Shown here piece after piece: positions 54,856 through 62,658 of a DNA stretch of 64,000 nucleotides. The DNA is from Lachnospiraceae bacterium (lineage in GTDB: Bacteria > Bacillota > Clostridia > Lachnospirales > Lachnospiraceae). The DNA is taken from assembly GCA_910574715.1 (NCBI GenBank), contig CAJTCH010000023.1:1-64000 (forward strand), in the 5' to 3' direction. Each line of letters starts with the position of its first letter. The first letter of the stretch is position 1. The notes under the pieces are model-generated. The model had not been told where the DNA came from. It did not search any database and worked only from the letters and a program-made list of their open reading frames with translations. The position numbers and the translations under genes are program-made.

Positions 54856-54884
54856 ATTATATATACTTTTTTGTGTTATTTCAA
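54856..54884 (-). promoter_or_regulatory. Cassette III promoter
   Basis: Minus-strand TTGAAA, 17 bases, TATAAT. Confidence 0.72.
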
Positions 54885-54957
54885 CTATTATTTCCGATAT
54901 TTTTGTAATTATACTGATTTTCTATAAAGGGGAATTTTTTAAAGAAAGCAGGGAATT

Positions 54958-55106
54958 CTACGTTCCCCGCTTCCTATCCATCACCTTGCAATACACCACC
55001 GCCACCAATGTACTCACCGCCGTCGCCGCAATGCCGGCCCCTACGATTCCCGCCGGATTCACGCTCCCGTACTGGCTCCGGTACGGTTGTGTCAAGCTAA
55101 GACTAA
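54958..55106 (-). repeat. spmA 3'-end copy 3 plus junction
   Basis: Encodes YRSQYGSVNPAGIVGAG...MDRKRGT and stop, 41 residues; invariant junction at 55083-55106. Confidence 0.87.
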
Positions 55107-55191
55107 AAAATTCCTTATTTTCCAGGAGGCTTATTTCTTTCTGCACTTGTCATTGGGCAGAAAGAGCCTAAATCTGTATACAGCAAACCCC

Positions 55192-55704
55192 TTATTGCAG
55201 AGTGACGCGTTTTATTGGATATTCTCTATAATTGCTATCAGCATTCCATTCAGCTATAGAAAGAACCTCTACTCGTTCTATCAATTTTTTACCTTTTCCT
55301 ATATTATTTTGAAGAACAAAAGGCAATTCTGTTTTTAATCTGTCTCGCAGCCTTTTTCTGGTAGTCGCGTCTCCATTCGGATATTCAAGAATATATATAT
55401 ACTGAATGGGTTTATCTTTTTCTAACAATCTCAAATAATGTAGAGAGTCATAAAATTTTCGTGTTGCAATAGATATTTTCTTTTCTTCCATTGGATGAAA
55501 TGCATTAGGATTCTCAGCATTTTCAATACATGCATTCTTATATTCTACCATAAGGATATGAGTAGCATTTTCGATCAAAAAATCAACGTCATTTATGTGT
55601 ATTCCTGCGTTATGGTAATCTTCATGCATTTTATCGGTCGCCCATACGGCGGTTCTACAGTCAATACTGTATGCACCGTTTTCTTCTATAAATATATTTT
55701 CCAT
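55192..55704 (-). CDS. Nuclease-like partner of the cassette II ATPase
   Basis: 170 residues. DVDFLIENATHILMVEYKNA has the spacing and ExK-type end (VEYKN) of a PD-(D/E)XK core, followed by a Lys/Arg-rich region. Suggested role: DNA- or RNA-cleaving effector controlled by the ATPase. The ATG at 55704 has GAGGAA 7 bases upstream and overlaps the preceding gene; ATGs at 55725 and 55737 are alternatives. No named family recognised with certainty. Confidence 0.55.
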   Translation of the reverse strand: MENIFIEENGAYSIDCRTAVWATDKMHEDYHNAGIHINDVDFLIENATHILMVEYKNACIENAENPNAFHPMEEKKISIATRKFYDSLHYLRLLEKDKPIQYIYILEYPNGDATTRKRLRDRLKTELPFVLQNNIGKGKKLIERVEVLSIAEWNADSNYREYPIKRVTLQ

Positions 55705-55714
55705 AGATTTTTCC

Positions 55715-56812
55715 TCATAACTCATACACTTCGTCAAGAAGATTATTATCTGCGATCATAATATGATTACGTTCAATATCTCCCATCCTATAAGCAGACT
55801 GACTGTATACTGCATCGTTATCGTCATCCATCCATGGCGCTGTCTTTTTCATTTTATCTGATAATGAGTTTTGACCTCTATATAGATTATGAAATACCAC
55901 CTGTTCTTTCGATGTACGTCGTATTTCTAAATATTTTGCAAAATTATAACTGTGCGTCGCTACAAAAATCTGAGTTCCATTATTTTGTAATTCCAACAAA
56001 ATATCTGCCACAAGAGGATACAATTCAGGATTTAAATTTGCTTCTGGTTCATCCCACAAAAAGATTGTTCCTTTTTCTAAAAGACCGTTTCGTATCAATT
56101 TCCAGAGCAGACCCAATTTGCGCAAGCCCTCTGCCTCTAATGAAAAATCCACTTTTCGGCCGTCTTTTTTTAACATATAGAAAGAATCATTTTCCAAAAT
56201 AACCGTTCCGTCAATGACAGCGCTGATCTTATCAAGAATTTTATTCATAATGGCTGAAACTTCCCGTGTCTCCGGCAAAGAAGCATTTACAATAATATCT
56301 ATCTGTGTTCCGTCAAAAGGCATATTATATTTTTGGTTCAGTGCAAGAAATCCCTTGGTATGAGACAACATTTCTGTTGTAGGAATAAATACAGACTGTA
56401 TATCCAGCCCAAGCCATTGATCATAATTGAATATGCCTTTGTGCGAAAGACTGTCTTCAAAACTATGCGTACCATCTGACACTTTATAATAACAATAATC
56501 TTCTTTGTTTTCTGTATTCTTTAAATCATCACTGTCTTTCAGGCTGTTTGAAAAAAATTGTACCAGTTTTTTTGTTTTTCCCTGGTCCGTCCGTTTGATT
56601 GACCACTGTGTTGCCGCATAGATCATTTTTAGAATAGTGGTCTTTCCAACTCCGTTTTCACCAATCAGAACATTGATTCCTTCTCCAAATTCCATTTTGA
56701 ACCCATCATTAAATGAATCGCCCTCCTTTATTTCCTTAATATTGGCATTCTTATTTCTCCAATGGCGCTTAAATACCATTACGTTCAAAATCTCAATTGT
56801 TTTAATAGCCAT
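55715..56812 (-). CDS. AAA/SMC-like ATPase of cassette II
   Basis: 365 residues: Walker A GENGVGKTTIL, signature-like EAEGLRKLGLLWKLI, Walker B TIFLWDEPEANLNPE and switch His in VATHSYNFA. This is the AAA_21-type layout of Gabija/OLD-like and retron-associated ATPases. GGAGG precedes the ATG at 56812; an in-frame ATG 18 bases upstream has no site. Overlaps the nuclease-like gene. Confidence 0.82.
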   Translation of the reverse strand: MAIKTIEILNVMVFKRHWRNKNANIKEIKEGDSFNDGFKMEFGEGINVLIGENGVGKTTILKMIYAATQWSIKRTDQGKTKKLVQFFSNSLKDSDDLKNTENKEDYCYYKVSDGTHSFEDSLSHKGIFNYDQWLGLDIQSVFIPTTEMLSHTKGFLALNQKYNMPFDGTQIDIIVNASLPETREVSAIMNKILDKISAVIDGTVILENDSFYMLKKDGRKVDFSLEAEGLRKLGLLWKLIRNGLLEKGTIFLWDEPEANLNPELYPLVADILLELQNNGTQIFVATHSYNFAKYLEIRRTSKEQVVFHNLYRGQNSLSDKMKKTAPWMDDDNDAVYSQSAYRMGDIERNHIMIADNNLLDEVYEL

Positions 56813-56853
56813 AGCATCACCTCCAGACAAATTTTATTTCATTTTCTATTCGT

Positions 56854-56882
56854 ATTATACCCTGTTCCTGCATTTTTGTACA
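56854..56882 (-). promoter_or_regulatory. Cassette II promoter
   Basis: Minus-strand TGTACA, 17 bases, TATAAT, with AGGG before the -10. Confidence 0.68.
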
Positions 56883-56939
56883 CGATAAATCATGATAAAG
56901 GAATTTTGAAAATGCAAAAATATAGAAAACGGAGACCCT

Positions 56940-57088
56940 TCATGTCCTCTGCTTCACTTCCATCACCTTACAATACACCACTGCCGCCACAGTACTCACC
57001 GCCGTAGCCACAATTCCCGGCCCCACGATCGCTGTCGGATTCACGCTCCCATATTGTGACCGATACGGTTGTGTCAAGCTAAGACTAA
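56940..57088 (-). repeat. spmA 3'-end copy 4 plus junction
   Basis: Encodes YRSQYGSVNPTAIVGPG...MEVKQRT and stop, 41 residues, with many synonymous changes; invariant junction at 57065-57088. Confidence 0.87.
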
Positions 57089-57191
57089 AAAATTGTTCTC
57101 CTATCTGCCTAATCAGTTTCCATTATCATAACAGCATTCCGGCTCTTCACGAAAAAGCGATTCATCTTTTCTAGATACTAAGTATCGAAAT

Positions 57192-57923
57192 TTATAATAT
57201 CTTAGGCTGGTGAATAATAATATAAATATGCTTGTCTTTCATCTTTTCTTCATAACTGCTCTTAAAATTACAAGGGTTATCAATCAATTTTTCTTTATCA
57301 TATATGAAAAAATAAATATTCTTAGCGCTATAATGTACCATATCTGCTTCTATTTCCTCGACCAGCTTCTTCAATACCATTCCTTTTCTCGTGCACTTTA
57401 CTTCAATAGTATTTTTCGAATCCAACAAAATATCCGACCTGACTGTACCATATCCCGTATCCTCATTTACCTCTGCTCTTGCCATTGGATAGAGTGGTTT
57501 AAGATATGCATACAACAAATGTTGGACATCGTACTCATTTTTTATTCTTAATCCTTCTAACTGCTCTTTTTGAATCCCTCCTTTTTTATGAAGTCTCCTT
57601 TCGAAAAGATTTTCCAAAAAAAGATAAAAATTTCCCAGTACATCCAAAAGCAATCTGCCGTTTTCATTTACATTCATAATCTCATTCATGTACTCTATCA
57701 CTCTCTTTTTGGCTTCAAGCATCTTTTCTTTTGTATCTTTATCAGAATATTCATTCGGGAGATAGTAGGCCCTTCTTTCCAAATCAATTAAATATTGCGA
57801 ATCCATTCCTGTTCTTTTCATCTGCTCTTTTAAAGCGCTTATCGCGGCTTGAAATGACTGACTGTCCTTTGCGCACACCAATATTTCCATAGCTTGTTGT
57901 ATACTACCGGAATTACTAAACAT
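57192..57923 (-). CDS. PD-(D/E)XK nuclease (DpnII/MboI-like domain)
   Basis: 243 residues. The C-terminal half has VRSDILLDSKNTIEVKCTRK: Asp, then ExK, the core of PD-(D/E)XK nucleases, followed by KKLVEEIEADMVHY and IYFFIYDKEKLIDNP, the usual style of the DpnII/MboI-like group. The N-terminal half is a helical region that could bind the partner. It overlaps the ATPase gene by 8 bases. Likely the effector of a two-gene defence system. Confidence 0.72.
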   Translation of the reverse strand: MFSNSGSIQQAMEILVCAKDSQSFQAAISALKEQMKRTGMDSQYLIDLERRAYYLPNEYSDKDTKEKMLEAKKRVIEYMNEIMNVNENGRLLLDVLGNFYLFLENLFERRLHKKGGIQKEQLEGLRIKNEYDVQHLLYAYLKPLYPMARAEVNEDTGYGTVRSDILLDSKNTIEVKCTRKGMVLKKLVEEIEADMVHYSAKNIYFFIYDKEKLIDNPCNFKSSYEEKMKDKHIYIIIHQPKIL

Positions 57924-59112
57924 CTTTATTTCCGCCCCCTTCCCAGCGTAAATAGAACAAAAATAAAGGGTCTAAAATATACAATACTCCTTCCTTCCAA
58001 TCAAGAACTTTGAATATATCCTCCCGGCCATCCAATAATTCTTGTAGCTTAACCAAACTTTCTTTTATAGCTTGCGGAGTAGGTTTTTTACAATCATCAG
58101 CAATCAAACAATAAATACGCTCTTTAACATCCTCAAATTCCAATTTCATAATAGGTGGATTTTCTGCAATGGATTTTACAATCAATTCATAAAGATCATA
58201 ATCCTTCCCATTATCTGCTCGAAATCTGTTTCTGCTTTTTCCTCTCATGTTTGGCCCCTTTTGCATCAGGGATACCACATCACCATATTCAAAATTTGCA
58301 GTTGTATATCGATATGCAATATTCAAAATTTCCGGTTTTACACACCAGTCGTCTCTACCTGACATTTCCAAAATCGTACAGATATTTAAGCAGATGTACT
58401 GCATCAACTGCGGAGAAGATAAACTTTCTACCGCAATCTGTGTTGTAACATTATCCTCAATCTGTATGCCCAGTTTTTCAAATCCTACTTTTGCAATTTC
58501 TTTTAGATCATTTACTTCCCATGATTCCATATTGATCATGCTTAATCGTCCTGAAAGGTCTGCGTTCCTGCGAATTGCTTCATCTGCCCTGTGGGGCAAG
58601 GAAACAACAATTGCCTTAAATCCTCTTCGGATTGCATCTTTAAGTTGCTGTGCAATCTGCATCCGTTTCTCTTCCTGCGCGTAATGGAAATCATCGATAA
58701 CCAAAACCAGATTTTCTTTTTTGTAGTATTCTATAATTTTATCTTTTGTCAAAGAATAGGTTTCTTTTTTCGAATATTTATCTTTGGTATCAGCAATCAT
58801 TTTCTCTGAAGAAAACTCTCCTTCATAAGCCAAACCGACTTTTGCGGCAACCACTTTCCAAAAATCTGTCTCTAAACTAAAATCTGCTCCTGAGACTTCC
58901 ACAATCTTTTCAAATCCTATAACCTTTTCACATAAAATCGTTTTTCCCATTTTAGAAGGGCCTACCAAAGAAGTCAAAAAGCCAGACACCTTTATTGCCT
59001 GCATTAAACGAAATTCATATGGCAGATCTGAAACTGCAGATTTACGTGATATATAAGTATATTCAGGAAATGCACCTGGTCTGAACACATCTTCCGCTTT
59101 TAATCCCATCAT
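57916..59112 (-). CDS. P-loop ATPase of cassette I (STAND/AAA-like)
   Basis: About 398 residues. Walker A GPSKMGKTIL (residues 51-60 of this start), Walker B LVLVIDDFHYA, sensor-like GFKAIVVSLPHRADEAIRR (split GFKAIVVSLP and HRADEAIRR), and a C-terminal winged-helix-like region ending LDPLFLFYLRW. The layout resembles archaeal-type/STAND ATPases that gate an effector. AAGGAG is 6 bases before the ATG at 59112; the ATG at 59130 abuts the promoter. Nearest cassette to intact spmA. Confidence 0.75.
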   Translation of the reverse strand: MMGLKAEDVFRPGAFPEYTYISRKSAVSDLPYEFRLMQAIKVSGFLTSLVGPSKMGKTILCEKVIGFEKIVEVSGADFSLETDFWKVVAAKVGLAYEGEFSSEKMIADTKDKYSKKETYSLTKDKIIEYYKKENLVLVIDDFHYAQEEKRMQIAQQLKDAIRRGFKAIVVSLPHRADEAIRRNADLSGRLSMINMESWEVNDLKEIAKVGFEKLGIQIEDNVTTQIAVESLSSPQLMQYICLNICTILEMSGRDDWCVKPEILNIAYRYTTANFEYGDVVSLMQKGPNMRGKSRNRFRADNGKDYDLYELIVKSIAENPPIMKLEFEDVKERIYCLIADDCKKPTPQAIKESLVKLQELLDGREDIFKVLDWKEGVLYILDPLFLFYLRWEGGGNKDV

Positions 59113-59227
59113 CAGTTTCTCCTTTTCCATTTTTATTTATTATACCACTTATATATTATAATTAAACCTTTTTTATCCAATTTAATACATTTTTATTAGT
59201 TTTATACACTATAAATCATTTTTATCA

Positions 59228-59254
59228 CAAAAACGGAGAGCCTCACACTCTCCG
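59228..59254 (-). terminator. Terminator at the end of spmA
   Basis: CGGAGAG / CTCTCCG, 7-base loop, then GTTTTTG on the minus strand; the stop codon lies in the loop. It isolates spmA from the cassettes. Confidence 0.75.
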
Positions 59255-59860
59255 CTTCCCATCCATCATCTTACAATACACCACTGCTACAATTGTGCTT
59301 ACCGCCGTCGCAGCAATCCCCGGCCCCACGACTGCCGCCGGGTTCACTGATCCGTACTGGCTCCGGTATGCAATTACATTTACCGGAATCAATTGTAGCG
59401 AAGATATGTTAATGATAAGAAATGTACACATCTCATTACTGGCGGTTCCACGTTTCCTTACCATACCAGGCATTCTACCCATTCTTCGCTCATCTTCCAA
59501 TTTAGAAAGCTCTTCCATCGCCCGTAATCCCGCCGGCGTTGCCGCCCACCCAAGCCCCAGAACATTGGCGATGATATTTGTAGTAATATGTTCTTCGGCC
59601 GGATGATTGGCCGGAAGGCCGGGGAACAGGAATCGGACCAGAGGCCGTATTCGGACAGAAGCAGCGCGGATGATGCCGGCTTTCCCTGCAATCTCCATAA
59701 GTCCGACCCAGAACGACATTACCCCCATCATAGTGATACACAGAGTGATTGCTTCTTTGGAAGAATCAAGCGCGGCGTTAGTGATATCCGGCATCCGTCC
59801 GGTGAATGCGGCGAATATAATGCCGATCAGTATCATACCTGCCCATAGATAATTTAACAT
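59243..59860 (-). CDS. spmA: Spore maturation protein A (nucleoside recognition domain)
   Basis: 205 residues with about five membrane segments and the Gate/nucleoside-recognition domain (GMILIGIIFAAFTGRMPDI; FWVGLMEIAGKAGI; LGLGWAATPAGLRAMEELS). Matches Bacillus SpmA in length and order; SpmA and SpmB affect spore core dehydration. AAAGG precedes the ATG at 59860; one at 59887 is less likely. The last 41 residues (from YRSQYGSVN) are the segment repeated in the array, and the DNA there may have come with the newest insert. No spmB follows, although it normally does. Confidence 0.87.
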   Translation of the reverse strand: MLNYLWAGMILIGIIFAAFTGRMPDITNAALDSSKEAITLCITMMGVMSFWVGLMEIAGKAGIIRAASVRIRPLVRFLFPGLPANHPAEEHITTNIIANVLGLGWAATPAGLRAMEELSKLEDERRMGRMPGMVRKRGTASNEMCTFLIINISSLQLIPVNVIAYRSQYGSVNPAAVVGPGIAATAVSTIVAVVYCKMMDGKRRV

Positions 59861-59965
59861 GCGATATACCTTTGAAGTGTTTTGCATATAAGATATGCAT
59901 CAGGGGATGTCCTTTAGGTATAAATTTCTGAAATTTTATAATTTCCCATTGGAAAAATTTCGTCA

Positions 59966-59994
59966 TTGAAGAAATGAACAATGTAATTTATGAT
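59966..59994 (+). promoter_or_regulatory. Promoter of the surface transglutaminase gene
   Basis: TTGAAG, 17 bases, TATGAT; 54 bases before the ATG. Confidence 0.6.
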
Positions 59995-60048
59995 GGGAAA
60001 GAAAGATAAGAACAAATAAAACCAGAACAAAGATAGGAGAAAAGCAAT

Positions 60049-62484
60049 ATGATCAAAAGGAAGAATAATAGTAAGAAGATACTGGTATTTCTTCTTATTC
60101 TTGGATTCATCGGCAATACGGTGAGTCATATGCAGATCACCGCATCTGCGGCGGGAGCAGAAGGGGACAACGTCCCGGGGGTAATGGGAAGTGTGCCGGA
60201 ACAGGATATGGATCAGCCGGGATGCATCTGTGAAGCACAATGTACGGAAGAGGCAAGGGAGGCAGATTGTCCTGTGTGTGAGGCGGATTTGCAGGCCTGC
60301 GGCGGGGAAGATTCGGCAGAACGGACGGATGGAGAGCCGTCTGCGGATGAAGATGCGTCTGCGGATGAAGATGCGTCTGCGGATAAGAACGAAGACGGGG
60401 ATACAGATGCCGTATCAGGAATTTCGGCAAAGCAGGAAAGAATGGCTGCAGATACAGAACCGGCCGCTAGAGCGGCAACGGACGAGCAGGTGAAGAACGC
60501 ATGGGATGCGATGACGGCGGCGATGGTTAATTGGGATAAGGAGATCGATTTATCCGGTTATAATCTTACAGCCGATGATTGGAATCGTATCTGGCCGGAT
60601 GTGGCACAGGATAATCCAGATCTGTTCTATGTGCTGAGTTCTGAGTATTTTACTTCATCGGACGGGGTTGTGCAGAAGTGTCAGTTTACCTATAATCCGC
60701 AGTATAACCAGGACAGTGTTGTGAAGTACCGGGCTGCCATAGACAAGGTATTTGCGGAAGTTATCGGAAGCAATATGACGGATGAGCAGAAGGCGACGGC
60801 GCTGCATGATTATCTGGTTCAGCATATGGTATACGATCAGAATGCCAACAACAATCTGGGAATTGAAAAAAGGAACGCCTACGAAGCCCTGGTGAATGGG
60901 ATCGGCGTCTGCCAGGGATATACCCTTGCGTATGCTGCGCTGCTTAAAAAGGCAGGCATAGAGGTCGACTATTGTAAAAGCAAATCAATGAACCATATAT
61001 GGAATTATGTGAAGCTGGACGGCAGATGGTATCATGCGGATCTTACTTATGATGACGCAACTGCCAGCAGTCAGGTTGGGGAGACCGGATATGTCAAGCA
61101 TACCTATTTCCTGCTCAGTGATTCTGCTATGCAAAATGTGAAGCATGATTGGGATGCCAATGATATCACGTGTAACGATGCCAGATATGATAATTCCTGG
61201 CATAAGACGGCACCGCTGCAGGAATCTGCTATCTATACAGTGGACGGAGCGTCCTATTACCTCAAGGGCAGTACGGTTGAGGGTGCGCCTTCGACTATTT
61301 ACAAAGGCGCTTCGCTGGTCAAGAGAGATTCCGGCGGAACGGAGAGTATTGTGGGCAGCTTCGAGATAGAGAATCTTGGAAACGGATGGCCGATGTATTC
61401 AATGAGTTTTTCCAGGCTTTCCTGTTCAAAAGGAGTCTTATATTTTAATGTAGGTAACTCTGTATACGCGTTTGATCCGTCGAAGGATACAGCGCCCGAG
61501 AAGATCTATCAATATGAGGATGCAGACAAGAGGATCGTGACCGGTCTGCTGGTAAACGGGAATATGATGACCCTGGAGATTTATAATACGAGTACGAATA
61601 AGATTGATGATAAGATAAGCGTGCCGATTACAGAAGAACCAGAAGATGAGAATATGTACAAGACCGAGGTAGAGAACGGTATATCCAAGGTCCCGGATTC
61701 TTTCAAGGATAAGGAGAATTTGAATACGCCGGAGAAGATCGAGCAGGAGATGAAGCTTAAGCTCCGGGATAAAGTCAGCGGGATTGAAGAGACGAACGTT
61801 GCTGTTTATGATGTTAAGCTTATGGTAAATGTTAACGGAACGGGCTGGCAGGAGGTGACGAAGGATGATTTCCCGTCAGACGGCCTGACTGTAACGCTGC
61901 CGTATCCGGCTGGTACAGGAAAGGATACCCATGATTTTGCGGCGGCTCATATGTTTACAGCAGATATGAATGGTTTTCAGGCAGGAGATATAGAATATCC
62001 CGATGTTGCCAAAACGGAGAAGGGTATTGAATTCAAAGTAAAGGGGCTGTCTCCGATTGCCATAGGTTGGAAAGAAGTGAAGGATGATTCTAACGGCGGC
62101 AGTGACAACAATGGAAACGGCAACAACAATGGAAGCGGTGACAATAACGGAAGCGGCGGCAACAATGGCAATGGTGACAACAACGGAAGCGGCGGCAATG
62201 GAAATGGCAACAATGGAAGCGATAACAACAGCGGCAACAATGACAATAACGGAAGCAACAATGGCAACAACGTAAGCGGTAACAACAACGGAAGCAACAC
62301 CAACAATGGTACAGGCAGCGCCAACAATGGCAATAACAATAACGGCAATGCGTCAGTACGTTCTGTTACGAAGGCTCCTGTTACCGGAGATTCAGCACCG
62401 ATCATGCTGTATGTATTATTGACGGCGGCAGCTTTGGGTATGGTGTTTGGCGGTTATATCCGAATGAGGAGAAAGAGCTGCTAA
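60049..62484 (+). CDS. Cell-wall-anchored transglutaminase-domain protein
   Basis: 811 residues. Signal peptide (ILVFLLILGFIGNTVSHMQ), an acidic Cys-containing region with a triplicated SADEDA motif, then a transglutaminase-like domain with Cys in GIGVCQGYTLAYAALL, His in SMNHIWNYV and Asp in WYHADLTYDD. A beta-rich domain follows, then a Gly/Asn-rich linker of about 85 residues. The C-terminus is a sorting signal of the variant APVTGDSAP type, a hydrophobic segment and RMRRKSC. It would be sortase-linked to peptidoglycan. ATAGGAG precedes the ATG. Confidence 0.85.
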   Translation: MIKRKNNSKKILVFLLILGFIGNTVSHMQITASAAGAEGDNVPGVMGSVPEQDMDQPGCICEAQCTEEAREADCPVCEADLQACGGEDSAERTDGEPSADEDASADEDASADKNEDGDTDAVSGISAKQERMAADTEPAARAATDEQVKNAWDAMTAAMVNWDKEIDLSGYNLTADDWNRIWPDVAQDNPDLFYVLSSEYFTSSDGVVQKCQFTYNPQYNQDSVVKYRAAIDKVFAEVIGSNMTDEQKATALHDYLVQHMVYDQNANNNLGIEKRNAYEALVNGIGVCQGYTLAYAALLKKAGIEVDYCKSKSMNHIWNYVKLDGRWYHADLTYDDATASSQVGETGYVKHTYFLLSDSAMQNVKHDWDANDITCNDARYDNSWHKTAPLQESAIYTVDGASYYLKGSTVEGAPSTIYKGASLVKRDSGGTESIVGSFEIENLGNGWPMYSMSFSRLSCSKGVLYFNVGNSVYAFDPSKDTAPEKIYQYEDADKRIVTGLLVNGNMMTLEIYNTSTNKIDDKISVPITEEPEDENMYKTEVENGISKVPDSFKDKENLNTPEKIEQEMKLKLRDKVSGIEETNVAVYDVKLMVNVNGTGWQEVTKDDFPSDGLTVTLPYPAGTGKDTHDFAAAHMFTADMNGFQAGDIEYPDVAKTEKGIEFKVKGLSPIAIGWKEVKDDSNGGSDNNGNGNNNGSGDNNGSGGNNGNGDNNGSGGNGNGNNGSDNNSGNNDNNGSNNGNNVSGNNNGSNTNNGTGSANNGNNNNGNASVRSVTKAPVTGDSAPIMLYVLLTAAALGMVFGGYIRMRRKSC
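60340..60393 (+). repeat. 18-base tandem repeat, three copies
   Basis: tctgcggatgaagatgcg occurs twice in tandem with a third, partly changed copy; it encodes SADEDA. Copy number could change by slippage without a frameshift. Confidence 0.8.
62086..62355 (+). repeat. Gly/Asn-coding low-complexity repeat
   Basis: Degenerate units such as aacaatggcaac and aacggaagcggc encode the wall-spanning linker. The reverse strand shows a spurious Leu/Pro-rich frame. Confidence 0.75.
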
Positions 62485-62515
62485 CAAGACAGGACGATAA
62501 AGAAGACACAGCGAA

Positions 62516-62542
62516 GCGGAGAGCATCTTGCTCTCCGTTTTC
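62516..62542 (+). terminator. Terminator after the surface protein gene
   Basis: CGGAGAGCA / TGCTCTCCG with a short loop and T4. Confidence 0.8.
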
Positions 62543-62595
62543 TGATGCAGGGAATCCTGCCTGCCGGTGTCTTCCGGCGCGTATTCGCCTATCAT

Positions 62596-62625
62596 TTGGC
62601 AACCATTATAAAAATGTGGTATGAT
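62596..62625 (+). promoter_or_regulatory. cca: Promoter of cca
   Basis: TTGGCA, 18 bases, TATGAT; 33 bases before the GTG start. Confidence 0.6.
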
Positions 62626-62658
62626 ATATACAACCAAAGCATAATCGGAGGGGATATT

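Larger units (their letters stand above)
51073..59367 (-). mobile_element. Tandem defence cassette array behind spmA
   Basis: Four complete modules plus one truncated module, all minus strand, separated by 126-base copies of the spmA 3' end. Module boundaries by the repeated junction: 57065-59367 (2.3 kb), 55083-57064 (2.0 kb), 53046-55082 (2.0 kb), 51784-53045 (1.3 kb), and 51073-51783 (incomplete). Each has its own promoter and is visibly more AT-rich than the flanks. No integrase, transposase or resolvase gene lies in or next to the array. Confidence 0.75.

Noticed and set aside
54958-55146. 62-residue membrane peptide as an independent gene
   Set aside because: It is the displaced spmA tail read from an ATG upstream of the junction; no promoter or ribosome site supports it.
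51659-57088. CRISPR array from four evenly oriented repeats
   Set aside because: Repeats are 150 bases, encode an spmA tail, and the intervals are 1.1-1.9 kb with genes, so this is not a CRISPR architecture; no cas genes are present.
51659-57088. Integron with attC cassettes
   Set aside because: The junction lacks the palindromic attC fold and no integron integrase is present; the target is the end of a protein gene.
59131-59242. Phage or integrase remnant next to spmA
   Set aside because: The interval holds only a terminator and a promoter; no recombinase-like sequence was found in this or the other cassette gaps.
61977-62405. 142-codon Leu/Pro-rich minus-strand frame
   Set aside because: It is the shadow of the Gly/Asn repeat of the surface protein.
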